Positions 35,215 through 47,114 of a stretch of DNA of 64,000 nucleotides are shown piece by piece; position 1 is the first letter of the stretch; each line of letters opens with the position of its first letter. The position numbers and the translations under genes were made by a program. The stretch is taken from contig JAINUG010000196.1 in assembly GCA_029706075.1 (NCBI GenBank), positions 705,501 to 769,500 on the forward strand. Direction: 5' to 3'. This DNA is from Aldrovandia affinis. Lineage: Eukaryota > Chordata > Actinopteri > Notacanthiformes > Halosauridae. The notes beneath the pieces were generated by a model. That model did no database searches, had not been told where the DNA came from, and worked only from the letters and a program-made list of their open reading frames with translations.

Positions 35215-36490
35215 AACCAGAAGTAGCATGTGCAAGTATGCCTTATTAATTGATTCTATTGCCCTTAAACACTTAATGAATGACCATTCCATACTCATTA
35301 CACCAACTGACAAGGGCGGGCCAATAGTTGTTCAAAATATAGGTGGTTATAAAAGTCAGCTGGCCAACACTTGCTATTATCACACTCTACTTGATGACCC
35401 AACTATGAAATGTCAAAATTAGATATAAAGTGCGCTCTATGTTGGTCTTGAACACAATTGGATTGATAAAAAACATGTGATTATCTATTGGTCCAAGTGT
35501 TCCTGAACTTTATGTTTCATAAAGTACAGTTCAAAATTCATAAATGTTTGGTGAATACACCACATAGGCCTATTCTATAAAGTAATGGTTCACTTACAGA
35601 GAACCTATCAATATTTTGAACCTTTCCTATTTTGAAGTCCTTACCTTCATATATACAAGACACTACAGATATGCTAAAGAAATGGCAATAAATAAACATG
35701 ACTGAAAGAGACATTCTAGTGACTATGGATGTGGGTTCTTTCCCACAGTTCTTTCCCCGGTTCTGATTTTGTGTAAATCAGTCTTCCTGTTGATTTTGTG
35801 ATTCAATTACCTGATCTCATAGGCACAGCAATGGGGCCCTGTATGTCCCCAAATTATGCTAATTTATTTGAGGGTACATTTGAAATGGACTGTATTTACA
35901 ACAATAGCCCCTACAGTCATTACATTACGTTTTAGGGTCATTACATTGACTACATTTTTGTAGTCCCCAGCGCTGATTATGAAAAATGAGAGATTTCAAG
36001 GTATATATTAATAATAAACCTATACTGGGTTTGGTGTATGTTCCAGTTTTGAATCTACTTTTTGGATATTACTCTGTGTAAGTATGTATAAGTAGTGGAT
36101 TGTCCACTACTCTTTATACCAAGCCCACTAATAGAAACACACTGTTGTAAGCAAATAGCTTCCATCCAGTTACTTAGAAACGTGGTCTTCCATTAAGTCT
36201 GTTTTACGGACTACGTAGAATATGTTCTTCTGATGATGGCTTCAAGTCTAAAGCTGTTCAATTTATGGAGAAATTTAAAACCAGAGGCTATCAAGACGTT
36301 TGGATTGATGATGCTTATAAGAAAGCTCTGGAAAAGGATAGAGAATCCTTAATGGAGCCTACAAATACAGTAAGTCTGAAAGAAAGTACTTTTCACCCCT
36401 ACCAGGCAGTATAAAAATGTTTGTAAGAAGGCATTGGCATTCCAAAAGGGGTAGGAATCTAAAAGACAAGCTAGCTTCTTCTGATTTTAG
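35215..36490 (+). mobile_element. Penelope-like element remnant
   Basis: The + strand holds ordered reverse-transcriptase traces of Penelope-like type: ITPTDKGGPIVVQNIGGYKS (about 35298), VTMDVGS (about 35720), GTAMGPCMSPNYANLFEGTF (35822-35881), HYIDYIFVV (35939-35965) and SSDDGFKSKAVQFMEKFK (about 36228). The catalytic YIDD reads YIDY. Frames are broken between blocks, so it is inactive. No endonuclease domain was identified. Confidence 0.75.
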
Positions 36491-36499
36491 ATAGGAGCA

Positions 36500-37026
36500 C
36501 ATGATTTCTAGTTCATTGACTTCCCCTTCTTATCCATGTGCTGTATGAAATATTGGCCATATGATTTTCTGAGTCTTCTTAAATGTTCTTGTGTGTTGAC
36601 CTGACTTGGAGACAATGGAAGGTGGTGTCTTACAAAGTCTCATTTACATGTCTGCAGAACATTTAGGTTACATATAGCCATTTAGTCTGTGCATTAAGTT
36701 ATCACTGTTTATTTGATAGGAGTGTGATAAGGTTACTGTGGGGTGGTCCTGCAAAGTATAAAGACACACACATTACAACACCACTTTGTATTTGCCTTGC
36801 CTTGCTTTCCCCAGTGTACTTGTGCATTGTGATCTTAATTTGCTCTCTTCAATAAATCAGACTTGATTGGAAACTCTGAACGCCGTAAATCTCACAAGTT
36901 GGAATTCTTACAGTGCCCAGTGTAACAATACCTCTTGTACTTGTGAGTTGTGAGTTTAGACACCCTCACTCAGGACAGACATTTAAGGTCAAAGGCCTTA
37001 CAGATGCCACATGCAGGTGTTGTAGA
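36500..37026. other. Sequence without recognised features
   Basis: No exon or bounded repeat seen. Confidence 0.35.
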
Positions 37027-37028
37027 TA

Positions 37029-37881
37029 CACTACCAGTCAAAAGTTTTAGAACACCCCCATTTTCCAGTTTTTACTGAAATTTAAGCAGTTCAAGTCCAG
37101 TGAATAACCTGAAATGGTACAAAGGTAGGAGGTTAAAAAACAAGTTCAGGTTACCAAAAACTGAAAAATAATGTACATTTCAGAGTTATAAAAAAGGCCC
37201 TTTTCAGGGAACAAGTAATGTGTTAACGTGGGTTAACAGTCACTCTGTGCAAGTCGCCGACTCTGGAGCCTGCAAAAGAGCCCCAGACCATCACGTTTCC
37301 TCCTCCATGTTTGACAGTTGGTGTCACACACCAGGAACCATATTTTCACCTACTCGAAGGCCTACAAAAACCTTTCAAAATTTCATGATTTCAAATTTTG
37401 ATTCATCGGTCCATAAGATGCTTGCAGTGCTTCATGGCCTATTTTTCTTATTTTGCCATCTTAGCAATGGCTTTCTTTCTGCCACTTGACCTGTCAAACC
37501 TGCAGGTCAAAGTCTTCTCTTCACAGTTGAAACTGAGACTTCCTTACTTCGACCAGTGTTAAGCTGTGCTTGAAGCTGTTGTCCTGTGAGCCACCTATCA
37601 CGCAAGCTTTTGACTCTCAGAATTTTGTTGTAGCTTTGGGTCTGCCAGACCTCTTCCTGTGAGTTTCCTCCAGTTTCCAAGTGCTTTTTGATGGTGTAGG
37701 AAACTACTCACTGCCAAAAAATGAACATTATTTTTCTGTTTTTGGTAACCTAAACTTTTTTGTTTAACCCCAGTTTACTGCTTACCTTTGTACCATTTCA
37801 GGTTATTCACTGGACTTGAACTGCTTAAATTTGAGTAAAAACTGGAAAATGGGAGTGTTACAAAACTTTTGACCGGTAGTG
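37029..37881. mobile_element. Tc1-like element with inverted repeats of about 95 bp
   Basis: 853 bp, TA-flanked. Termini CACTACCAGTCAAAAGTTTT and the complement of CAAAACTTTTGACCGGTAGTG, with pairing that continues through AGTCCAGTGAATAACCTGAA. The centre keeps only traces of transposase on the minus strand. Non-autonomous. Confidence 0.88.
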
Positions 37882-38015
37882 TATGTTGAAGTGTTTGTGT
37901 GGCCTAACCTATGCAGGCAAGACTAAAAGATAATTAAAAGTGAGACTAGTAAGAAGGCAGGATCTCAACTCTCCTGCAGCAAGATGTTTCCTTGAACATA
38001 ACCATCCCATTTCCA

Positions 38016-38381
38016 GTTTGGAATTTTTTAGAATTTTCAGTTTATGTTTTTTATTTTTTGTTAATTATGCCCTCTCTTTTTCATGTCAATTATCCCCACC
38101 CTCGTGTGAGAACTTGCTGCCATAGTCCTGAGACCGGTAACGGGCGCTGTACTGCCTTCTCTGAGCTGGCATCCGCCACGGACACCGTAACACTCGGGAC
38201 CACTCATATATGCAGCAATCTCATATCGGCTTCCCTCCCCCCTCCCTGGGGCGGACAGCCAATTGCCGCCCCCTAGTGGTACTCCCGGCCTCGAGCCAAA
38301 CTGGCGCGACCTCGGTGGAATCAAACCCCAGTCGCAGTGGGCAGTGTCGAACGTTCTTACCGCTACACCACCCGGGAGGCC
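38016..38381 (-). mobile_element. tRNA-derived SINE (family A), full length
   Basis: The minus strand starts with GGGTGGTGTAGCGGTAAGAA and has the B-box-like GGTTTGATTCC. A 14-bp target duplication CCATCCCATTTCCA lies at 38002-38015 and 38382-38395. It carries a CTCF-like core in its body. Confidence 0.88.
38265..38281 (-). promoter_or_regulatory. CTCF-like motif within a SINE
   Basis: The minus strand reads TACCACTAGGGGGCGGC, close to the CTCF core consensus. Occupancy is not known. Confidence 0.35.
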
Positions 38382-38389
38382 CCATCCCA

Positions 38390-39050
38390 TTTCCAATTTA
38401 AGATTTCAGGCTATGAACAAAGTAGAATGCCCAAAGAGAGGAGGCAATGTAGACCCCAGGCTGCTCCAAAGAGAGGCCTTTTGGATCTATAGGCTTCACA
38501 CAGTGGCCCCTCATGGCCTAAATGAGGAATTGAACCTCAAACCTTCCCTCTTGAATTAATGTGGGCAACAGCTGGTGTGAGCATGTGATGTGAACATTCA
38601 CTCTTGTATTATAATGTGAACAAAATAAATGAGATGTGATTATAAGATTATTGATCATGAAGTGTTGACTATTGCATTGTGATACATAACCAAAATATGA
38701 TGAAAAACTAGAAAAGAATGATGATGGATAATTTAATAATTGTTTGATTGTTTGACCTATGGGATGCCTCCCCCAGTAATTATTGTGGACACCTGTATGT
38801 GTCCAAAATAGTATAAAGAAAAAAATCAGTTGAAACATAACCTGTTTGCTCCTGAGGAATGTGCAAGCTGAAACATTAACCCTAACCCTAACCCTAACAT
38901 CAACAAATGCTGTTGGAATACATCATTTAACCCCTTGTTGACGATTGCTGCAAATTAGCCTCAAACCCCTTAAGACCTTAATACAGCAAAAAATTAATTT
39001 AATTTTTTTTTTTAATTCAGGCAATAAGGGGTTAAAGCATATTATTTGTG
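38390..39050. other. Sequence without a gene; telomere-like stretch
   Basis: Includes about 3.5 units of CCCTAA at 38877-38898. No exon seen. Confidence 0.4.
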
Positions 39051-39056
39051 TGCGGT

Positions 39057-39709
39057 TGTTACGACCCTGAGGTGTTTAGGGGTACTGGGGAGTTCGTAAC
39101 ATAAAATAAATTAAATAAGGATCGGGTGATGAACGAAAATGGGTGTAAATAATAGAGCCAAGGCAAGAGGGAAGGTGCAGTCGGTGTTTATATGAACTAT
39201 GTAAGAAATGAACTAAATAAAACAGAACAGGGCTAGCTACAAACAAAAACTAAGATAGGCTGACTATCTAAACTTTTATACAAAATAAAAGTCTACCTAT
39301 CTAATCTATACTAGCTACCCGTAAACAAAGGTACACAGATGGCAACCACCCCTTTCCTAATGTGTCTATACACAGGATCGACCTACCAATGAAAATGTAT
39401 AGAGGCCTCCCTCTTACCTATCCCAAGGCCTATGTGGGAACAAACAGGGAATCCACATACACTTTCAATTCTTTCACACGTTCAATCTCTCACAGTCTCA
39501 GTCTCTCTCAAACAACAGCCGAAACAAAAAGGCAGCGTCTTGCAGGAAGCAGTCACAGGGTTTTTATGGAGGGGCAGGTGATTGATGGAGGCGGGACCAG
39601 GACATACAAATGATTGACAGCGGGGAAGGCGAATGGAATGGCTGATGGCTGATGCAGAACAACACGGAAACAGAGAAGACAAAAACACACATACACGTGG
39701 AACGTAACA
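39057..39709. mobile_element. Solo LTR with 5-bp target duplication
   Basis: 653 bp with perfect 7-bp inverted ends TGTTACG / CGTAACA (TG..CA) and the duplication GCGGT at 39052-39056 and 39710-39714. No internal retroelement genes on either side. Orientation and superfamily are undetermined. Different from the LTR at 3295. Confidence 0.85.
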
Positions 39710-39714
39710 GCGGT

Positions 39715-40970
39715 TCAAACCTATTCCACTCATTCATTAACTGTTCCGAGATGACCAGCACCAGTAACTAATTTTATGATGGGTATGAGTGCATCTCCTT
39801 TGCATTGAATGATGATTGGTATCTCAGAAGTTCTACTATTTTTTGCTGTCAAATGTAGTAAAATTTAAATGTAAATTGTATTTAGAAATATTTAGCATTT
39901 TGTATGTAATGTTTTGTGCATGTAGTGTGACATACATATGGCATACATTGCAAAATATATTGCAATAGTTTAAAGATTTATAAATATTAAATCATTTAAA
40001 GCCTAACTGGCTAGCTCAGTCATGGCATTTAGCTAATGTTAACCGATGATTCCAGTACACAGCACTTGACCCATAGAGTAGGACTAGATTATGCCTCGAC
40101 AGAGCTCTTGGCTTCATGACGTACCTCCTGTTGAGTTCTGGGAATATTAAGGGGACAGAGCTGCCTTGTGGGGGCTTTCTGATGACGAACATAACTCCCA
40201 GTGACCTGCATCTGTAGAGGCACACTGGAACGCGGAGCCCTGTTGCACCATAACCATTCTCAGCTAGGTGCTCGAAAGAGTCTTTTCCTCATGGAATCAT
40301 TAACCCAGCTGTAGCCCTTTAGCAATTTCCCAGCAGTACCTGCTTTAACTACTCGTTGCTAGGCAATAATACAGACGGTATCCAGTAAATGTCATGAGAA
40401 AACAGTATGAACAGTCATGATTGTATTATTCATACAGCCTAAGGCAAAAGCTTTTAGTTCCTCAGCAAAAAAAGAAAGATTCTGACTTTATGGGAAAGAG
40501 ATCAGGCATGTTTACATACCCATAATTTCAAGAGCCAAGTATACAATAAATATCTTCTATAAAAAATAATTTACTTGCTTTCATTAAGTGTTTTCAGACT
40601 TATTCAAGCTCTTGTTGCTACATACAAGCAAAAGGGGTCAGTAAAAAAATAAGTGATGGCTCTGAGAATCATGGGAAGACTTTTTGGAACGGAGTGCATT
40701 TCAGCATTGTATACAAGGGAATGGCTGCAGTAGGCACGTTAGGTTAACACATTGGCAGTTCTCCTGACCGACACCAGAAAACAGGACAGTTTTCCCTGGA
40801 TTTCCCTCTGCCTCTTAAGGCAAATGCATCACCTGGCCTAGATTGCACTATGCTTCTCTGATTGGGCATATTTTACATTTTTACATTTGACATTTTATGC
40901 ATTTTATGCATATGTTGGGCATACAGCCCCACTCAGGGGAAAGTGTGGGGAAACCCCTTCCCGATTTAAG
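39715..40970. other. Sequence without recognised features
   Basis: No exon or bounded repeat recognised. Confidence 0.35.
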
Positions 40971-40974
40971 CCTG

Positions 40975-42192
40975 TGGATTTAATTGGGACTTCTTGCCAC
41001 TGATCAACACAAAATACTCAAATGTCAAATAAAGGAAATAACTCTAAAACCTTTTAATTAATTACAAATAAAAAAACAGACAATAATTGATACATAAGTA
41101 TTCACCCCTTTTTCTAACACACCTAAATAAACTCTGGTGCAATCTATTGTCTTTAGAGGTCACATAATTATTTGATTGTGTACAATTGTTCCACCTGTGT
41201 ACAATTAAGGTATTTCAAATGATTTCAAATTAAGTTTGTCTGTGAGGGGCCCCACAGTTGGTTAGTGTATTTGGAAACAAGAGCTTCATCGTGAAGACCA
41301 AAGAACATTCAAAGAAAATCTAAGAACAGGTTTTCAGAAGCACCAATCAGGGGAAAGATATAAGATTTCAAAGACTTTAAAATCCCCGGAGCACCGTTAA
41401 GTCCAGCATAAAGAAATGAGAGAGAAAATATGGCACAACAGTGAATTTGCCTAGAACAGGCCATCCTCCAAAACTGAGCATCCATGCAAGAAGGGCACTT
41501 GTTAGGGAGGCCACCAAGAGACCTATGGCAACTCTAACAGTCACAATCTTCCATGGCAGAGATGGGAGAAACTGTCCATGGGATACCAATAGCCCAGACA
41601 CTTCACAAATCTGTACTTTATGGGAGGGTGGCAAAAAGAAAGCCATTGTTGAAGAAAACTCACATGAAATCTCATCTAGAATTTTCCAGAAGGTATGAGG
41701 GAGACTATGAACCAACTGGAGGAAGATTTTATGATCTGATGAGACCAAGATTTAACTTTTTGGCATCAACATTAGACACTACATTTGGCACAAGCCTAAC
41801 ACTGCACATCATCACAAGAACACTCTCCCAACCATGAAACTCTACTTCAGGGACTGGAAAACTGCTGCAGTCTGCAAGAGATTTGAAAATGATCTTCACC
41901 ACTGGTCCCCAACCAACCTGGAAAGAAGAATGGGCGAAAACTGCATTGTCCAGATGTGCAAAGCTGGTAGAGACTTACCCAAATAGACTCATGACTGTAA
42001 TTTCAGTTAAAGGTGCTTCTAACAAGTATTAAGTCAAAGGGAGTGAATACTTATATAATGAATTTTTGTCTTTTTTATATTTGTAATTAATTGAGAAAAA
42101 GCTTCTTTTTTTTTTTTTTTATTTGATTACATGGAAGTGGAAAATAAAATGTGACAAATTCCAAATGGGGTGAATACTTTTTATATCCATTG
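40975..42192 (+). mobile_element. Tc1-like element, left end truncated
   Basis: The right terminus reads GGGGTGAATACTTTTTATAT then CCATTG|TA. The + strand frame at about 41441 includes TGHPPKLSIHARRALVREAT and KRPMATLTVTI, the helix-turn-helix part of a Tc1 transposase. The later region is frameshifted. A T-rich run lies at 42105-42120. The left terminal repeat was not found. Confidence 0.75.
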
Positions 42193-42199
42193 TATGTGT

Positions 42200-42860
42200 G
42201 TGTATGTGTGATGTTTGTCTGTATAGGTGCCTGTATGTGTATGCATGTTACAGTTCAGTTGTGGATTCTTATTGCTATAATTAACTGTGCATGTGCACAT
42301 TTCTCTTAATTTGTTTAATAGAAGCAAAGTAATGGATGGTAGAGAGCATGCACATTGGCTCACAGCTCCTGAGTCTGGGTTGCATTGTTATGGTAATTAA
42401 TTTTATCCCATGGTTCATCACCCAGCATGCACAGTCCTATATGTAAACATATCACTTTACAAACAAAATGAGAAAAACATTACAAGAGCAGAGAAATGTT
42501 GATGGCAGAATGCAATTAATTAATTAATTGCCCAAATCGCATGCACTTTATACGGATTATCTCATAGTATATTTCTGTTGCTGCAACCATTTTTCACCTT
42601 CTCTTTCATTCTTCTTCTTCTCTGTCTTTCATTCTCATTCATTTGTCTCATAGGGAAATTATTATGTTGATTATGATTTTAATAGTTACATAATAATAAT
42701 AATAATTATTATTATAAGTACGGTAGCTCAGGCATTTTGTTCTGTACATATGAGGTTTTTTTCTTTCCTTTTTCAATGATGGCCTCATTACATCAAAACA
42801 CCTCAGTGTTAACCTACCCTTCGCCACTGATTAAAGAGGGTAGTCAACAGGAAGACGATA
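42200..42860. other. Sequence without recognised features
   Basis: No exon supported. A short AAT repeat occurs at 42689-42716. Confidence 0.35.
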
Positions 42861-42873
42861 TCATACACATAAT

Positions 42874-44435
42874 CAATGTTCCCTCTAAACTGCGCGCTTG
42901 CGCAATCGCGCACTGCTCCCACGTTCTCCGCGCACAGCAAATCTATGCAGCGCATACAATAAAATTAAACCTGAACTGTAAATAAAATAAACACATAACC
43001 ATTTATTCTGTACCATTTTGCAATGCAACTCAGTGAGTGACAGGTGACAACAGGCGGTGACTAACAGTGTCCAGATATGATGCGGTTCACACGTATTTAC
43101 TTACGCAGCCAATCAATGTCATAAATAGCGCTTTATGCGTACGTGACCTGCTGTTGATTTGCATGTTAGCTTACAGCTAACGGTGCTGCGGAGTACAGAG
43201 AGGTAAATGCTGGTAACCCCTTGCTATGGCGAAACGAACGGGCAGTGGCACGTTCACTCACCAAGCCAAAATAAAAAATAAATGCGGTTCTTTTAAGATG
43301 GAATGGCTGTCGGAGTATGTGCGAACAGAGGAACAAGAGGTGAAACTGGGCGAGATTTTTTCTTTTTCGAGTGAGAAAGGGCTGCTCTGCAAAACATGCT
43401 GCGAAGCCAAAGTAGCAAGTGAGTTTTCGAGGGAAAAGTGTGGACTGAATGGAAGTTGATTACCTCAAGCGTCACATTCAGCAGAAAAGTCATTTGAATG
43501 CTGTTGGAATTGTACGGAGACTCAAGACGGGAATGGGGATCGGTACATTATTGCAGGAGAGCGCAAAAGATCGAGAGAAGAGGAACGAGCTGTCACACAA
43601 AAAGAAATCCGACCCCGTTAGCAAGTTAAAATTCTCATCGACAATATACTACTCGCCATCAAAATGAATGCATCAATGCTGGCGGTTCAACAAATCCACG
43701 ATCACATGGGAAAATATGTGATTATTCCAGAAAGCTGGCGAAGCAAAAATTATGCCTTTGAATTTGTAAACTCAATCAATGAAATAGTGCAGAATGAGAC
43801 AATGTGCAATGTTAAAAATGCACCCTGGCATACCCTGATAGTGGATGAGAGCACAGACATAACAGTGCACAAAATGCTAGTGTCATTTATTAAGAATTTT
43901 CATTTATGGATATTAATCATTAAATGCTGTTACTAGATTATAAGTAGTAGAAATGCTAATAAAAAACTGTGTAATTATATATTTTACAGACAGTTACAGA
44001 ATTTTACACTGTATCACATGCTTGTGCTACAGCACACATTTCATTGTGCAAAATGTGAATGTTTTAATGTGAACAAAATGTGATCTCTGAAATGTGTACA
44101 TGTTTCAATTGTTCCAGAGCAGGACCCCCACACAGAGCAGAGCAGGACCCTCACCCTGACATACAATATAGTACACAGCTCGTGAAAAACAAGATTTTTG
44201 ACTTTTTCATTGTTAGTGGGCCTAATCACTTATATTAAAAGTAATCTAATGGAAATTACTGCTGTAATTTGATTCTTTTAATAAGCTACGTGACTTGTTA
44301 TGATCTCAGGTTTTGGACAGGTGTAATATTGGTGTGGCCACAGTGTGCACGTCTGATGTTGCTCACAGTGGTCCAAGGAATTCTCAGGGAGTTTGTGCAT
44401 ATGCTCAGACACATGAAAAATTAGAGGGAACGTTG
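42874..44435 (+). mobile_element. hAT transposon, 1562 bp, internally deleted
   Basis: Inverted termini CAATGTTCCCTCTAA and the complement of TTAGAGGGAACGTTG are flanked by a perfect 8-bp duplication CACATAAT (42866-42873 and 44436-44443). The + strand carries the N-terminal part of a hAT-like transposase (43226-43936). Confidence 0.92.
43226..43936 (+). pseudogene. hAT-like transposase, truncated and frameshifted
   Basis: Starts MAKRTGSGTFTHQAKIKNK and has a Cys pair (LLCKTCC) followed, after a frameshift near 43445, by VDYLKRHIQQKSHLNAV, which looks like a BED-type or related zinc-finger N-terminus. A third piece (43664 on) ends with HTLIVDESTDITVHKMLV, the first catalytic-Asp block of hAT transposases. 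The rest of the catalytic domain and the dimerisation region are missing, so it would need a transposase in trans. Confidence 0.75.
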
Positions 44436-44443
44436 CACATAAT

Positions 44444-45614
44444 GCATAAGGACCGTAGTGCACCGACACTTACTCCTTTTCACACAGTTACATGTGATCT
44501 ATCTGACAAGATAAAAGCAGGGCTGGAGGAGATATGTGTGTTGTTGTTTTTCTTTATTATTTAGGTTATCCCCTATCATTCCCCCTTCACCCTGCCCCCA
44601 CTTCCACACTCTTCCCCCCCCCCCCCGCACCGCAGCCTTCCTCCTCTTCCCATTCCTGGTAACTGGATGTCATTAGTTATCATCACAGCATGCTTCACAA
44701 TCTGTGGACTGGAGATAGCAACCATCTGGCATAGCATGAGAGAAGTTTGCAGTTTGCAGGCCTTGGTTTACCACTGCATTTTGGAATGTGTCGTGTCTTG
44801 GAACAGGCAGCCTCTCTAACCCATGCCGCTGTATTAATAAAACAGAAAGGATTCGGCCCACTTCAACATGCATGACGGGAATAAACTGCTCCCCTTTGTT
44901 TGAAGACAACTGGGCCGTGATACTACTGTTTTCAGTGTAGGGGTTTCTGTGTGTCTGCTTGTATGGCAGTGGGTTTAATTAACTAACTGTATGCATGGCA
45001 GACCAAGCAGGTCACACATTTATAAGAGGACCATTCTCTATTGTCCCTGTGGAAATATGAATGTGCATAGTATGCACAATTTTAATGCATTATTAGAACA
45101 AGATTCAACCAGATTTTGAGTAACAATTACTGAAGTGTTATGTTTCTTCTTTATTTCATGTTCCGGGTGTTTTGGTGCATCTGTGGGAAACAGTCTGGAG
45201 TAGAGGATAGGAATGGAAGAGTGAGACTTCTTGAACCCCAAATGGATGGAGCTACCATGTGTTATCATTGATTATGTGAACCAAGAACCAAGTTTCCATG
45301 GAACCAATTATTGCATGTTTCCATGGAAAATCTTACGATTCATACACATGGTAGCTCCACCCGTTACGGTTTTCACAAAGCCTCACTCCCCAACTAGCAG
45401 TGTTGATTACATGACCATCCTCACTGATCAGATGGTTGCAGGGTAAAAAACCTGGTGTGCTGCTGACAACGTCAGTTGCCTATTCGAGTCAGACGTGAAC
45501 AAGTTTCATATACTCATACAGATAAGGCACGTAATGAGTTGTTGCAACCTGTTAAAAACTGGTTAAGGCTATCCGTGAGCCTACAGTCTGTCATGTTTTT
45601 TGTGTCCATTTCAG
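44444..45614. other. Candidate nrgn intron sequence
   Basis: No exon seen until the candidate at 45615. Contains a C-rich run at 44614-44626 and the hairpin at 45247-45359. Confidence 0.35.
45247..45359. repeat. Inverted repeat with perfect 16-bp arms
   Basis: Arms TGGAGCTACCATGTGT (45247-45262) and ACACATGGTAGCTCCA (45344-45359). The loop also contains two TTTCCATGGAA palindromes. Confidence 0.85.
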
Positions 45615-45715
45615 AAGCAACGGGAACGAAAGTAGAGGAGGAAGACAAGGACGCCTCAGCGCCTGACCAGCGGGGTCCCAGGGTTGGCCAGAGAACAGCA
45701 TGCCCACCGCAATAA
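45615..45715 (+). CDS. nrgn: Possible nrgn terminal exon
   Basis: A candidate last exon. The acceptor TCCATTTCAG ends at 45614, coding-like GC-rich sequence follows, and an AATAAA lies at 45756-45761. Joined to the strong donor of exon 2 (phase 0) it adds only KQRERK and a TAG at 45633-45635, for a 60-residue protein. Joined to the weak donor at 30098 (phase 1) it reads an acidic tail with EEEDKDASAP and stops at TAA 45713-45715, for 89 residues. The second frame looks more protein-like, but its donor is poor. It may instead be 3' UTR, or unrelated. Confidence 0.35.
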
Positions 45716-45755
45716 CACTCCACCTCCATCACCCGAGCGAAAATGTCATTGTAAA

Positions 45756-45761
45756 AATAAA
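45756..45761 (+). promoter_or_regulatory. Poly(A) signal AATAAA after the possible nrgn last exon
   Basis: A canonical hexamer 41 bases after the longer-frame stop. It supports a transcript end here but is common by chance in AT-rich DNA. Confidence 0.3.
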
Positions 45762-45764
45762 TGT

Positions 45765-47110
45765 ATACATATATATAAACTAGGTTTTGGGTGTGTCCTC
45801 TGATCAGTGAGCTCTGTCATACATGTATGTTCTGTTTCCTGCAGTATCCAATAAGGGTGGATGTCAGTGACCCAAGCTAGTGTTTCACAGCATGCATTTT
45901 ACTTTAAAAAAAAATAATACTACTGTTGGTGCACTTACTGGAAATATAAGCACACGTTTGAATGTGGATTTAATACGGGGTTAAAATGGAATCAGTTATT
46001 TGGGGGGAGATCATTCAGGTTATGTTATGTTTATGTTCACTTTACTTAGCTACATTCCGTCTTATGATACATAAAGAATATAAAGATTATATATATATAC
46101 ATATACAGGAAGAGAGAACAAATGACAGGACAGATCAAGGCCTTTTCTAAGTTATGATGTGATTTTTTTTTTTGCCTGTTTAATAAAGCTGAACGAATTG
46201 CAGTAAAGTTTAACCTGCTGTTTTGTGTTCATCAGTTCATCTAAATGGCTTCCCACCTTTTTTATTTCATTTGAAACTGTAGGACATTTTATCAAAACTT
46301 GTAGCACCGCCAACTCCGACCAAGCTCAGGGTCACTTTATCTAAAGCCTGCAGTTTGGCAGGTCAGTCAGGAGATCAGTCTGACCAAAACCACTTCACTG
46401 CTCCTTGGAGGATTTATGAGCTGGACCAACAGTCCAGCATGTTCTTTTCAGCCATTACACACAGAGAGGTCTCTCAGAGCTACACAGTGACACTGCTGGA
46501 GAATGTCCTGGCTTCATTTGGAAAGAAGTTGCAAGTCTGGTCAGAGAATGGTGCTTGGCTGATTGCCTTTGTAACACCGCAAGTGCCAGAAGAGCGCAAA
46601 CATAAAGCATTTCAAGGACCTTGAACTGATTTGAGTTTTTTTAGGGGGCTTACTTGCAGAACCATGCAACTTCAAAATAGCAATGTGAGTTTGCCAATAT
46701 AGAAAAAGTTCAGCAGTATGGATTTATCTGACAGTGAAAACATAACTTAACATAACTGAGTTTTTATGGGAAATCTTAAAACATTTAGTTATGTATTAGA
46801 CCCCTATCAAGGATTTGACTGGATTGACAAGGCTTGTATAGCTACCAATATGTTGTGCAGTCTTTGCGATACGAGAATAAATACTTGGATCTAAATTACC
46901 TAATAAAAACAGACAAATTAGATAAAATATTAGCTTTTTAAATTTTAAGTTTAGTCTTACTTATACTTTCCAGTGTTTAGAGTGAAGGACTTCTAAATCA
47001 ACTTCACCAGGCTATCTATTCTGAACAATGTGTTCAAGTAAGATGCAATCCATTGACTACAAGACTGCATGTAAGACAACTATTTTTGGAGTCATTTGTA
47101 TACATATTCA
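45765..47110. other. Intergenic sequence, no gene seen
   Basis: An 89-codon open frame at 46355-46624 shows no domain I recognise. An ATAT repeat lies near 46090. Confidence 0.35.
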
Positions 47111-47114
47111 CAAA

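Noticed and set aside
38877-38898. CCCTAA repeats as a telomere or fusion point
   Set aside because: Only about 3.5 units inside ordinary intronic sequence; an interstitial array of this size is common by chance or repair.
43024-43180. CpG-richer sequence before the hAT open frame as a host promoter
   Set aside because: It lies within the exact hAT borders, so it is the element's own 5' region.
46355-46624. 89-codon open frame considered as an exon of an Ig or other gene
   Set aside because: No domain motif and no convincing splice sites at both ends.
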